From assembly GCF_050624435.1 (NCBI RefSeq), contig NC_134546.1, positions 77,231,700 to 77,295,699 of the forward strand: a DNA stretch of 64,000 nt, given 5' to 3'. Within the stretch, counting starts at the first letter, position 1. Every line of letters begins with the position of its first letter. Below are positions 33,816 through 45,149 of the stretch, in pieces. Below the pieces are notes generated by a model that was not told the origin of the DNA, ran no database searches, and worked only from the letters and a program-made list of their open reading frames with translations. This DNA comes from Tenrec ecaudatus. Taxonomy: Eukaryota > Chordata > Mammalia > Afrosoricida > Tenrecidae. The position numbers and the translations under genes are program-made.

Positions 33816-35919
33816 GATGGACATGTCTGATCAGAGCACATGGGAGCAAATAAAGGGGGAGGAAGAGAAAGTGGGCACATCCTGACCCACTGATCCTTGA
33901 GGACAATATTCCAACTTAGAGCGGCCAATCCACAGAGAAGCACATAGGGCCGGCTCCACTATGAGACATGACATCACTCACTGACTCATAGCCCTACATA
34001 GGACAACACTGGAGACATAGTGTGGGGATTTGAGGCCAAACTCAAAGGGCATGCAACAGAACACCAAGGGGAACAGAGCAACGAAGTTCAAACTATCACA
34101 GTAGCAATACTAGATTTTGGGGCGAGGCACAAGAGTGTGGCACCCCATCAGACTGCACCAGAAAATACTCCTAAAGGCCAACAAAGACTCTTTGAACTAA
34201 CTACAGGCTCTTCTATGTTCTTGTAGTTGTTTTGTTTTCTTTTGTTGCTTTGTTTGCTCTGTCTTGTTTTTGTGCATGTTACTATCTCCACAGGTTTGTC
34301 TAAATAAGATAGGATGGGTAAACAATCTGGAGGAGAAAACAACAGGACCAACAGTTCCTGGGGGATATGGGAGAGGGTGAGTTGGGGGGGAAAGGAAGTG
34401 TTGTTAACAAACCCAGGGACAAGGGAACAACAAGGGATCCAAATCTGTGGTGAGGAGGGTGTAAAAGGCCTTGTAGGGCATGATCAAGGGTAATGTAACC
34501 AAGAGGAATTACTGAAAACCAAATAAAAGCTGAGCATGATAGTGGGACAAGAGGAAATTAAAGGAAACAGAGCAAAGAACTGGGAGACAAATAGTCATGT
34601 ATAGAGGTCTAAATAAAGGCATATACATATATAAATATATTTATATGTGAGGATGGGGAAATACATCTATGTGCACGTATTTATAGGTTTTGTATTAAGT
34701 AGCAGATGGACATTGGACCTCCACACAAGTACTCCCTCAATGCAAGAATACTTTGTTCGATTAACCTGGCATTCCATGATGCTCACCTTCCCAACACAAT
34801 CACTGAAGACAAAGCGATTGCATAAGCAAATATGGTGAAGAAAGCTGATGGATCCCGGCTATCAAAAGATCTAGAATCTAGGGTTTTAAAGACTTGAAGG
34901 TAAGCAAGAGGTCATCTAGCTGGGAAGCAACAAAGTCCACATGGAAGAAGCACAACAGCCCGTGTGATCGTGAGGGGTCAAAGGGATCAGGTATCAGGCA
35001 TCAAAGAACAGAAATCATACCATTGTGTGCTCACCTCCCCAATACGATTTCTGAAGACAAATGGGTGCATAAGGAAAAGTGGTGAAGAAAGCTGATGTTG
35101 CCTGGCTAACAAAAGATATATCATGTGGGGTCTTAAAGGCTGGAAGGTAAACAAGCGGCCATCTAGCTCAGAAGTTACATGCCCAAATGGAAAAAACACA
35201 TCAGCCTGTGAGATCACGAGGTGTCAAAGGGATCAGGTACCAGGCATCAAAGAACAAAAAAATCATATAATAAATAAGGGGGAGTGCAGACTGGGGACAC
35301 AAAGCATCTCTGTAGGCCACTGGACATCCCCTTACAGAAGGGGTGGGGAGAAGAGACGATACAGTCAGGCTGCAGTATAGCAATGATGAAACATACAAAT
35401 TTCCTCTAGTTCCTTAGTGTTTCCTTCCCTCATCCCACTGTCATGATGATCCCAGTTCTACATTACAAATCTGACTAGATCAGAGATGGTACACTGGTAC
35501 AGATAGGAACTCATAACACAGGGAACTCAGGATGGATGATCCCTTCAGGACCAGTGGAGTGAGTGGTGATAGAGAGAGTGGAGGAAGGGTAGGGTGGAAA
35601 GGAGGAACCAATTACAAAGGTCTACATATAACCTCCTCGTTGGGGGATGGACAAAAGAAAAGTGGGTGAAGGGAGAAATCGGACAGTGTAAGATATGACA
35701 AAATAATAATAATTTATAAATTAGCAAGGGTTCATGAAGAAGGGGAAGTAGGGGGGGAGGAGAAAGAGTAAGGAGCTGATATCAAGGGCTCAGGTAGAAA
35801 GCAAATGTTTTGAGAATGATGATGGCAACAAATGTACAAATGTGCTTGATACAATATATATATATGTATAAATTGTGATGAATTTCATAAGCCCCCAATA
35901 AAGTGTTTTCTTTTAAACC
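33816..35919 (+). mobile_element. 5'-truncated L1, 3' UTR only (2.1 kb)
   Basis: The copy begins inside the L1 3' UTR, corresponding to about 22110 of the full-length element. It carries the two tandem modules (about 34828 and 35075) and ends before a short T/A-rich tail. The 13-bp repeat CATGGAATAAATA at 33803-33815 and 35920-35932 is its target-site duplication. No ORF1 or ORF2 is included, so the open frames inside it are not genes. Confidence 0.93.
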
Positions 35920-36024
35920 CATGGAATAAATAACCCTGTTACTTTCTTGCTGCAAATATTTTCAATAGAAGTGTGCTTTAAGTCATTTTCTCTTCCTTTG
36001 GAAAGAATTGAACCTAAAATCTTG

Positions 36025-36565
36025 TGTTAGTCTGGGAATTTTAGAGAAAGAAATCCACAGAAACTCATGTATAAGAGAGTTTTATATAAAGGTTAAGGGC
36101 ACATCAAGAAAACATCCCAACCAAGTGCTGTCCAAACCCCAAGGTCCAACATTAACCCATTAACCCATATGCACAACACCAGTCCACAAAGACCTCTTCT
36201 ATCTCACAAAACAGACACAATGATGCTAACTGCAGGAGGAAAACTGAGTCAGTGAATGGGTAAACATCTCATTGCTAGCAGGGGTATCTACATGGCTGCT
36301 CCACCACCCATGGCTGCATATGGGTAGGTCCATGTGGCTTCTCCTTGGGGATGTCTTGCAGGAAGTTAGCCTTGAAAGCTGAAGCAGGGAACTGCTAAGC
36401 AGCTGCACCCAGGTCCGAACATCAGAAAGCAATAAACTTGAGAACTAGAAAGGTGAGGCTCACTGAGCCATTTATCCCTCCGCCCTTCAATTAACCCCAC
36501 ATGTGTTTATCGGCCAGGTTAGCACAATAAACTAACTATGTCAACTCTGTGCAATAATGTTACTG
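36025..36565 (-). repeat. unclassified interspersed repeat, copy 2
   Basis: The reverse complement of this block follows the repeat at 3280-3835. It opens with AGTTTATTGTGCTAACCTGGCC, then ACACATGTGG and GAGCCTCACCTTTCTAG, and closes with TTTCTCTAAAATTCCCAGACTAACA. The centre is longer and differs. Class not determined. Confidence 0.6.
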
Positions 36566-36723
36566 TCTTTCAGGCAGATTTCTTTCTTAATCAGTATTTT
36601 ATTGTGGAATATATTTCAATATAATATCTATATAAATATGTATATCTATAGATCATACTTTCTCCTGCTGCATCCAATCCAGATTGTTTGCAAGATGTAG
36701 CACTCTCTACCTCCAAAGCTGTT

Positions 36724-36762
36724 CACAGTGAGGGAGAGTCCGTATGAGTACAGACAGAAAAC
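36724..36762 (+). promoter_or_regulatory. orphan 23-bp RSS without a V exon
   Basis: CACAGTG (36724-36730), a 23-bp spacer and the nonamer-like ACAGAAAAC (36754-36762) are followed by a decayed V 3' flank (GACCCACCAG, GACAGGAGCC). Directly upstream there is no YYCAR codon run, FR3 or leader. This looks like the right edge of a V gene whose exon was deleted or replaced. Confidence 0.7.
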
Positions 36763-37146
36763 TAACCTCAGGGAGAAAGTTCACCTGCAGGGGTGCTAAG
36801 GACCCACCAGTTCTGGACCAAATGAAGAAAGAAGTGAGGACAGGAGCCAGGGTAAGGACTTCAGTGTCTGGTCAGCGAGAACTGCTGTGCTGACCACTAT
36901 GGTAGCTCTACTGCCTCAAACATGGTGAGGATAGAGATTGTCTTAATTTCAATAGATTGGGAAGGACATAAATTTACATTGAACATAAAATCTGCACAGA
37001 TGTTCATATGATTGGTAGAGTGAAGAGCTCAGAGAAAGGACTGTGTTCTCCCAAGGACTCCACCAGCATTGCTTTTCTAGCCTGAGGTCCAGAGCTACAG
37101 GCTCCATTCAGGCCTTTCCACCTTTGCATACAAGTGCACCTCCCAC

Positions 37147-37154
37147 ATGCAAAT
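37147..37154 (+). promoter_or_regulatory. canonical Ig promoter octamer ATGCAAAT
   Basis: A perfect octamer lies 101 bp before the first leader ATG of the V pseudogene at 37248. Confidence 0.9.
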
Positions 37155-37247
37155 ACCAGTCCCATGAAACCACAGCATGAATGTTCTTAAATTCATATTC
37201 CTTCTCACCCTGGAGAGCATTCTCTGGGTGACACAAATCTTATCCAC

Positions 37248-37689
37248 ATGAACATGAATTGTGTGTGGGTTTTCCTCTTTCTGGTGGCGACTCTGGGAGG
37301 TGAGTGTTTCAGGGATTCATTCATACATGAAGTCTGGGGAGGCAGCATCTGAGCACATGACTCACTGTGTTTCTCTTTATCCCCAGGTGTCCTGGCCCAG
37401 GTGCAGCTACAAGTCAGGTCCTGGACTGGTGAAGCCCTCACAGACACTGTCTCTCACCTGTGCTGTCTCTGGGTTCTCTTTAACCAGCTATGGTGTGCAG
37501 TGGAACCGCCAGGCTCCAGGAAAGGGACTGGAGTGGGTTGGTGGAATATGGAGTGGTGGGGACACATACTATAATCCAGGTCTCTAGTCCCGAGTCACTG
37601 TCACCAGGGACACGTCCAAGAGCCAAATTTATTTAAAACTGAGCTCCGTGAATCCTGAGGACACAGCCATGTATTACTGTGCTAGATAA
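37248..37689 (+). pseudogene. IGHV2/IGHV4-like (clan II) pseudogene
   Basis: Leader exon 37248-37299 ([17 protein letters not shown], with a second in-frame ATG six bases on) has donor GTGAGT. The V exon starts at 37387 after TATCCCCAG and gives [10 protein letters not shown] 2-bp loss in FR1 (CTACAAGTCAGG where CTACAGGAGTCAGG is expected) shifts the frame. From [15 protein letters not shown] on, the V text is good: [44 protein letters not shown] stop follows in early FR3, then [20 protein letters not shown] and AMYYCAR. Both cysteines and W41 survive. Two lesions in an otherwise well kept gene, with octamer and RSS intact, suggest recent loss of function. Confidence 0.9.
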
Positions 37690-37728
37690 CACAGTGATGG
37701 GAAGTCAGTGTGAGCCCAGGCACAAACC
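37690..37728 (+). promoter_or_regulatory. intact 23-bp RSS of the clan II pseudogene
   Basis: CACAGTG (37690-37696), a 23-bp spacer and GCACAAACC (37720-37728). It should still be a RAG substrate, giving non-productive joins. Confidence 0.88.
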
Positions 37729-38014
37729 TGAGTACATCAGGTCATGGTTTCAGCAGATGTGAAAGAGACAAGTCAGTTATGTTTTCCTCTCAGAAACTGT
37801 GGTTTCCCCACCTTGTCAGCACCTCTCTAGGGACCACCAAGCACAGACTCTAGGAAACCTTCATGTATCTGAACCTTCCTTCTTTTCATTGGAATTGGGT
37901 TCATCTACTTCACCAGTTATCCAAAGGCAGAATTCAAAGTGTTGGTATCAATGAAATCTCAGTTTACAATTCAGGGTACAAACTCTTGCTGTTTGTTGTC
38001 AAAGTTAGCAATAT

Positions 38015-38195
38015 TAAAAAAAACACACACAAACTCACTGCCATCAAGTTGATGGCAATTTATAGTGATGCCTTGTGGGTTTCTGAGATTTTAACTGCTT
38101 ATGGGAATAGAAAGCCCGGTCTTTCTTCTTTGGAGTGGGCACTGGCATGCAGATCTCAGCCTAACACATAACCACTATGCCACCAATCTCATTGT
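38015..38195 (-). mobile_element. AfroSINE, antisense
   Basis: AAACTCACTGCCATCAAGTT is the reversed tail. The reversed body and 5' part follow (GAAAGCCCGGTCTTTCTTC, CTAACACATAACCACTATGCC). Confidence 0.78.
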
Positions 38196-38334
38196 AAAAA
38201 TATTAATGCAAGAAAAAAATATCAATTTTCTCCAAGCCATCAGATGGAGGTTCAATGTTTCCATTCCAGTGAACACTCACAAGTGTATGTTTATGTAACC
38301 TAGAATAACCTAAGTAATATTGAATATGTTGAAT

Positions 38335-39010
38335 TGTTAGGTACCGTTGAGTTGGCTTCAACTCCCAGAGATCCCGTGTACAACAGGATGAAATACTGCC
38401 CGGAAGTGCACTCTGCTCACAATCATTCCTCCGTTTGGACTCATCATTGCAGCCTTTGTGACAATCCATCTCCTGGAAAGACTCTCTCTTTGTCATTGAC
38501 AGTCAACTTTACCAAGCACAGGACCATTCTCCGGGTTGTGGTGCTGCTAATGATATGCTCAAATAAGGGAGATAAAGTCTTACTTGAATGGTTGGTCCTG
38601 GTACATATTAGTCCTCAAATAGACGCTGCTTTATAAATGTTTAAAGAGGTCTTGGGCAGCAGATTTTCCCAGGGAAATGCATCAGTTGCCCACGGCTTCT
38701 GTGAATAGTGATTGGAGATCTAAGTGAGATGAAATCCTTGACAACTCAATCTTACCTCCATTTTTCATGGCAATTTTTATTGGTCTCATAGTGAGGATTT
38801 TGGTTTTCTTTCATTGAGCTTTAATCTGTAGTTAAGCCACCAGTCCCTGGTCTGAATCAGCAAGTTTTTCAAGTCATACTACCCTATGGCATGTGGTATT
38901 ATGTTATCTGTGTACTACAGGGTGTTAATAAGGCTTGCTTCGATCTTATTTCCGTGTTTTTCCATGTTCAGGACAACTTCTTAGATTATTTTCTCAGCAT
39001 ATCATGATGC
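38335..39010 (-). mobile_element. RTE (BovB-type) LINE fragment, antisense
   Basis: The left edge TGTTAGGTACCGTTGAGTTGGC is the reversed RTE tail. After it come reversed reverse-transcriptase gene blocks such as GACAATCCATCTCCTGGAAAG, TTTAAAGAGGTCTTGGGCAGCA, GATGAAATCCTTGACAACTC and TTTTCTCAGCATATC. Part of the middle is missing. The copy is badly decayed. Confidence 0.75.
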
Positions 39011-39579
39011 ACAAAGAAACTACTGAAGTTTTCGATGATGCCATATTACTGTCATGCACGATTAGCATCCATTTAAGAAACCAATGAGAAATCACACCAC
39101 AGATTGCACCGAGAATACATGCTAAAAATGATTCCTTGAAAGAGTTGAAAATTCTTCTAGGAAAACATAGCCAGACACTCATTAACCACCTATTCAAAGT
39201 AAAGATCTCACAACAAACAAAAAATAACTACTGCAAAACAAACAAAGAAACAAGCAAACAATAAAAAAAAACAGAGAAGAATAAAAATGCTGTTTTGAAT
39301 TTCACACATGTTGGAGGGAGCAAGCTTGTTCAAGTAGTCTGAGAAAGTGGCAATTTCCAGGTGGTCCAACAAAAGTCCATGCTGTACAGTCCCTCACCCA
39401 GCACTCGTTTCCCAGGACTTAGAGAGAGAAGTGAGCTCTGTCCTCCATCCACACTGCTGTGGAGGATGGTGGAACCACTTCCTCTTCTGTTCCCTGAGAG
39501 AGAGTCCCCTCAGGAAGAGGGCAAACCTGGCTGAACATAGCATGAGAAAGGCTGTGATTTGTTACATCCCTGCATCTCT

Positions 39580-39890
39580 TTTGTTGTTGTTTGGGGCCAT
39601 TCAGTCTGTTTCCACTCACAGAGATCCTATGTACAACTGAAGAAATGCTGACTGTGTGTTGTCCTCTCAATTGTTCATATATTTGATTCCACTGTTGCAG
39701 CCTCGATGTCAATCCATCTTGTTAAGGGTCTTATTTTTTACTGCCCTTCTCCTATAACAGGAATGATGACCTTCTTGAAGGACTGGTCTCTTCTGACAAC
39801 ATGTCCAACATATGGGACATAAAGTCTTGCCAACATCGTCTCTAAGGAGCATTCTGGTTGTACTGCTTCCAAGATAGCCCTGGAGTTTGT
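39580..39890 (-). mobile_element. RTE LINE 3' fragment, antisense
   Basis: This is the reversed tail GGGGCCATTCAGTCTGTTTCC followed by the end of the RTE ORF. The minus-strand translation includes VQPECSLETMLARLY and YVGHVVRRDQS, a C-terminal RTE signature also visible in the copies at 40905 and 47268. Confidence 0.75.
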
Positions 39891-40904
39891 TAATGGGTAA
39901 GCCACACAGTAGTTCCCTGTTTTAGAGGGAAGCTTTCCATTGACGTGGGCCCTTGCTGTGACATTCATCTGGGGTGAAGATAAAAGCTCCATTCCCTCCA
40001 CTGGGACAGAGATGGATACCAGGTGGGCAGTTTGAATGTCTTGGAAGTTCTTTTCTTCCTTCTTTCAAGACAATTTTGTAGAAGGCACCATTTGTGTCAT
40101 TCACTTCCACCTCCGGCAACTACAGAAGCCAACCTGAGACTGGGGCTCTGAAGGGGGTTAGGGACCATCTTTAGTTTGTTATCAATCCTTTCTCTGAATA
40201 AGTTTGAAAATGCAACACCTACAACATTTGAACTTTCCATAACTACAACTAGTGCAAAGGGAATACTATCAAGTCCATTTACATATGACCAGCAAAGGAG
40301 ACAGTCACAGACACTGGAGATTTTCCAGATTAGAGCTCCTCATGAGGGAGTTCAGAAGAATTATGGTCAGATGTTTTAAACAATTATAGGAATGTTTCCC
40401 CAAAATAAGCAACATAAAAACAAAAAATGGCGATAGAAGAAAAAAATTTAAAATATCTAAAAAAAACCTATAAAATTTAGGAATAATTCAACAACTTCAA
40501 AAACAAATCCAAAAGAGAAACACTAAGACAGTTGAAATAAATAAGTCTGAAAGATAAACGTTGTAAAGTTGAAACAATGGAATCCTGAATCAATGAACTT
40601 AGACAAATCTCTCGACACTAAATTAAAAGAAACATCCATTTTTAAGAACCCTAATGTAAGAATTTTGTGGGACACTTTTAAATGGAACCATTTATATTGA
40701 TGAACACCTTTGAAGAGAATGGAGAATAAAAGGACACAAAGGATATATAGTAGGGGGAAATGATTTTTTTTAAAAGAAAATAAATCTGTTTGAGAACTCA
40801 GGGGCATGTGGTATTTTCAATGGCCTCAAAAAGCCCACAGGAGAGCTGGGAAACGAGAATCTAAACAATACTAGAAAAGATCAATGAGTAAAAAGTATGA
40901 GTAA

Positions 40905-41250
40905 CATTCCATATTTGTGAAAATGACAATGACCTATCTGTCTTGAAGGAAGTACAGCCAGAATGCTCTTTAGAAGCCAGAATGGGGAGATGGCCTGCCA
41001 TATACTTTGCATATGTAATCAGGAGGGACAGTTCCTGGAGAGGCGTGTTGTACTTTCTTGCTAGGATTTCTGAACAGGAGTTCATGTAAAAAGAAAACAA
41101 ACAACCCTCCACCGTATTGATTTACATGATCTCTGTAAGAACGGGTTCAAACAGAATGGTTGAGGGAATGCCATAGATCAGGACGTGTTCTGTATTGTCA
41201 GAATGAGCGAAATCCAACTGGACATCATCGAACAAGAACAGCAGCAATGA
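40905..41250 (+). mobile_element. RTE LINE 3' fragment
   Basis: GAAGTACAGCCAGAATGCTC and CAGGAGGGACAGTTCCTGGA encode the same C-terminal RTE region. The decayed tail ends CTGGACATCATCGAACAAGAAC. Confidence 0.68.
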
Positions 41251-41885
41251 GTAATGTGACTTAATAAATTTTCGTCTGCGTTTGTTGGCAACTGAATGTA
41301 TTCTTTAGTGAAGTACCTATTCATGTCCTTTGTCCATTTTGAGTCTCAAAACTGTTACCACATGTTTGGTCCCAACTCATGTTTAGTGAGATGTTAAGAT
41401 AAGGAAAGAGGAGTGAACTCCCCAGAGAATGTGCTGAGAAATGTAAAAATAGGGTAGAATAAATGTCCACTACTAGTCAGAGTTTCTGTGAAATCACATT
41501 TTATTTTCTCTATGCTCACTGTGGATCAACAGTTTCTCTGATCTTCAGCTTAAAGCTCTTGATTTCTCAATAAATGAAGACCCATCCCAGGGAAGAGGAG
41601 GGCATTAGACTGGACACTTTTCTACTTCTCCCATCCTATCCCCAGGGCTTCACACGTCAGATCTCTTATCCAATTTCCAGGTTAAATCTCAAAACTCAAG
41701 GAAAAATCATATGGCAGGCAGAGTTCTCTAGCCTCGACAGAACTTGTCCATAAATCCTGTTTTTATTTTGCATATTCTTCAGTCTGGTGGTTACTTCTCT
41801 CCGGTAGTGTCAAGAAATTCTAAAAATGGGCTGACATTAAAGAGATTGCCATTATTTGCCATTATTGATTGTTTACCCCTTCTTA

Positions 41886-42202
41886 GGTGTCCTGTGACAG
41901 GTACGGCATTAGGATTTGAGTCCAGGGGTGATGGGCACTCCTTAAAGGTTGGAAATCTTGGTGACTCTATACTTCCAGAGCTGGATCTGCCAAAAGAGGA
42001 AGACGAGGCTGGAACAGCTGTTAACAGTATGGTTTTGTAACAGACAACAATCTTCCATATCAAAGGAGTTGACTCTCAAGCTCTAAAAAATGTCCAGACA
42101 GCAGTTCTCCTGAAGCTGACTGAATGAGCACTGAGGGAGCAGCTGTCCATTACTGCATGAGACTGACAGTCAGAGGACCCAGCGCCATCCCATACACAAA
42201 CT
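41886..42202 (+). pseudogene. strongly decayed IGHV relic (clan II-like)
   Basis: A splice-acceptor-like TTTACCCCTTCTTAG precedes GTGTCCTGTGACAGGTACGG, which parallels GTGTCCTGTCCCAGGTGCAGC at the intact gene. The 3' end AGTTCTCCTGAAGCTGACTG and CATTACTGCATGAGA parallels the FR3 end QFSL..YYCAR. The RSS clinches it: GACAGTC (42165-42171), a 22-bp spacer and ACACAAACT (42194-42202). The middle of the exon no longer resembles a V, and no leader or octamer is seen. It might instead be another V-type gene, but position and strand favour IGHV. Confidence 0.55.
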
Positions 42203-42414
42203 GCACTGAAATAATGGGTTGTACAAAGCAGAGGACCAGGCTTCTCAGGCAAGGGCAATAGCGGAGTCATGGGAGCCAGGAGCTTCCTCTTCAGTTCTAG
42301 GGTTTCTTTCCCTCTAAGATATTTTCTCAATCGATATACTCTACCTTAGTATTTATGACTACATTTAATGCACTTTATAATAATAATTCATTTATACTTT
42401 ATATACATAATTAC

Positions 42415-42625
42415 ATGAGTTGTGGTGGCATAGTGATTACTTAATTGGCTGAAAAAACAGAAGGTCAGCAGTTTGAAACCACCAGCTGCTTCACAGGGAA
42501 AAGACTGGGCTTTCTACTCCCATATAGAGTGAGTTTCCAAAATACTCAGGGGCTGTTCTCCCCTGCCCTACAGGGTCGCCATGAGTCTGCATTGACTCGA
42601 TGGGTGTGAGTGAGTGTGAGTGATG
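42415..42625 (+). mobile_element. AfroSINE, well preserved
   Basis: The whole element is readable. The tRNA-like 5' part reads GTGGTGGCATAGTGATTACT with AAGGTCAGCAGTTTGAAACC. GGCTTTCTACTCCCATATAG follows, then the tail GGGTCGCCATGAGTCTGCAT and TGACTCGATGG. It is a pol III-type SINE and not a tRNA gene. Confidence 0.9.
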
Positions 42626-43312
42626 CACACATTGAGATGTATGACTTATAGCTATGACATGTATTTAATGATTTTTACATCCTGCACGGCTGTATTGGGC
42701 AGAATAAAAATGAAAGCACAACATTATAACCTGTGGGATTCAACCAAAGAGGACTTAGTGAGGAATTCATAGCCACACACATCTGTATCATATAGAAATA
42801 CAGCTCTCAAATCAATTACCTCAGTTTCCATTTCATGGAACTAGAAGAAAGGAATTGTATGACCCTGCACAGGTAGCAGGGGGAAATAAATAAGTATAAG
42901 CACTGAAATAAATGAAATAGAAGGGACACAACTAGTAAGCTGATTAAACAAAAACGGCCTCTGTGAGAAGACAAAGTAAGGCGACAAACACGCACTTTTC
43001 CTGATAATGACAACAGAGGGAGGACCCGAACCTCCACATCAGAAACCAGACAGCAGACGATATGTCGCATATTTATGGATAACTTCATGCCCACTGTATA
43101 AAAATATCACTTCAATGGAGAAATTCCTTGGAAGGCAGAGGGGGAAATGTTCTCATGAAAGAAACAAATAATAGAATCATCCACTAACCTCACACATATC
43201 CACATCTTAAAGGGGACGAGAGAATCCATTGTGAGCTCTCATATCACAAAGTTACTGTGTATATAATATAAAGTTTATAAACTGAAAACTACTTTCAAAA
43301 ATATTGATAATA

Positions 43313-44249
43313 CCTGTGTGATCACATGGTCCTGAAGGGATCAGTTATCAGGCATCAAAGAACAAAAAATCATATCATTGGCTGCAGACCTCCATGATAC
43401 GATCGCCAAGGACAAACGGGTGCACAAGCAAATGTGGTGAAGAAAGCTGATGGTGCCTGGCTATCAAAAGAGATAGTGTCTGGGGTCTTAAAGGCTTGAA
43501 GGTGAACAAGCAGCCATCTAGCTCAGAAGCAACAAAACCCACATAGAAGCACAGCAGCCTGTGCTATCACGAGGTGTCAAAGGGATCAGGTATAAGGAAT
43601 CATCAAAAAATGAAGGGGGAAGTGCAGAGTGGAGACCCAAAGCCCATTTGATGGCCACTGGAGATCCCCTCACAGAGGGGTCTAGGGGAGGAGATCAGTC
43701 AGTCAGGGTGGGATGTAGCACCAAGGAAGAATACAGCTTTCCCGCAGATCCTAAATGCTTCTTCCCCCCCAAATACCATGATCCGAAATGAACCTTGCAA
43801 GTCTGGATAGAACAGAGGTTGTACACTGGTGCATATAGGAGCTGGAGGCACAGGGAATCCAGGGTGGAAGATACCTTCAGGACCAGGGGTATGAGGGGTG
43901 ATACTGGGAGAGTAGAGGGTGAGTGGGTTGGAGGGGGGGGGGACCGATTATAGGGATCTATATGTGACCTCCTCCCTGGGGAATGGACAACAGAAAAGGG
44001 GGTGAAGGGAGACACCGAATAGGGCAAGATATGACAAAACCATAATCTATAAATTATCAAGGGTTCATGAGGGAGGGAGGAGCGGGGAGAGAGGGGAAAA
44101 AAAGAGGACCTGATGCAAAGGGCTTAAGTGGAGAGCAAATGCTTTGAGAATGATTAGGGCAAAGAATGTACAGATATGCTTTGTACAATTGATGTATGTA
44201 TTTGTATGCATTGTGATAAGAGTTGTATGAGCCCCTAATAAAATGTTTT
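43313..44249 (+). mobile_element. 5'-truncated L1 (3' UTR, 0.94 kb)
   Basis: It starts inside the first tandem module (CTGTGTGATCACATGGTCCTG), contains the second module at about 43430 and ends at AATAAAATG. The 15-bp target-site duplication AAAATATTGATAATA lies at 43298-43312 and 44250-44264. Confidence 0.93.
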
Positions 44250-44536
44250 AAAATATTGATAATATACAAGAACTAAAGGAATGCTTGATTAACAAGCTGT
44301 TTAAAAGCTTTGTTTTCCCTTGAGAGTGCTTGTACTTCTCTGAGACTGAGGGAGAACTCTTGCCCGTATTCTCTTCTCATCTGCTTCTAAATATCAGAGG
44401 ACATGCACATGCAGCTCTCTGCCTGCTGAGAAACCGGCCACAGCCCCTGATGTGGGGGATCTCAGAGGACAGTACCAGTCTCTGGGGTCTCTGCTGTTTC
44501 CATTTTGTGCCCAGGAGCTAGTACACAGGACACATA

Positions 44537-45015
44537 ATGAATTTTGTACCAATCTTGGCTTTCATTTTGACCATTTTACACGGTAATCATTGTAGATCCT
44601 GCTGTGTATGTGTGTAATTGAGAGTACCTTAGTATGTCTGTGTGTGATGACTGATCACGGGTCTCTGTGTTTGCAGGTGTCAAGTATAAGGTGCAGATGG
44701 TGTAATCTTGGGTGATCTGAGAAAGCCCAGGGGGTCTCAGACTCACCTATTGAGCTTCTGGATTCACCTTCAGTAGCTATGAAATGATCTCGATCCGCCA
44801 GGCTCCAGGGAAGGGCTTGAAGTGCGTCTGAAGTATTGATACTGGTGGTAGTGCATAATATACAGACTCCGTAAAGGGGAGATTCACCATCTCCAGAAAC
44901 AATGTCAAGAACATGCTCCATCTTAAATGGACAGTGTGAAAGCCAAGGACATGGCCATGTACTACTGTGCAAGACACACAGCAAAGGGAAGTCAGTGAGA
45001 GCCAAGACACAAACC
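44537..45015 (+). pseudogene. IGHV3 (clan III) pseudogene
   Basis: Leader exon 44537-44582 (MNFVPILAFILTILH) and V exon from 44677 are in place. The V text KVQMV, then [28 protein letters not shown] and YTDSVKGRFTISRNN is IGHV3. Stops follow VQMV, WVI, the LTY, KCV and GGSA, and a further frame change lies in FR3. Cysteine 23 is replaced by Tyr and W41 by Ser (MISIRQ). The RSS heptamer is CACAGCA (44977-44983), with a 23-bp spacer and a good nonamer ACACAAACC (45007-45015). The 3' flank to about 45140 matches the other V copies. Not functional. Confidence 0.9.
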
Positions 45016-45149
45016 TCCCAGTCAGGGAGGAGAATGGTCTCTAGGTGGCGCTCAGGGCCCACAGAGCACAGGCCTTAGACCCAGGAGCAGGTGCCACTGG
45101 AGCTTCAAGTCTGGTTTCCTGTGGTGATCTGCGGATTCTTCTAAATCTG

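Noticed and set aside
42415-42625. tRNA-like 5' part with pol III box-like text
   Set aside because: It is the head of an AfroSINE; no complete cloverleaf can be supported, so no tRNA gene is called.
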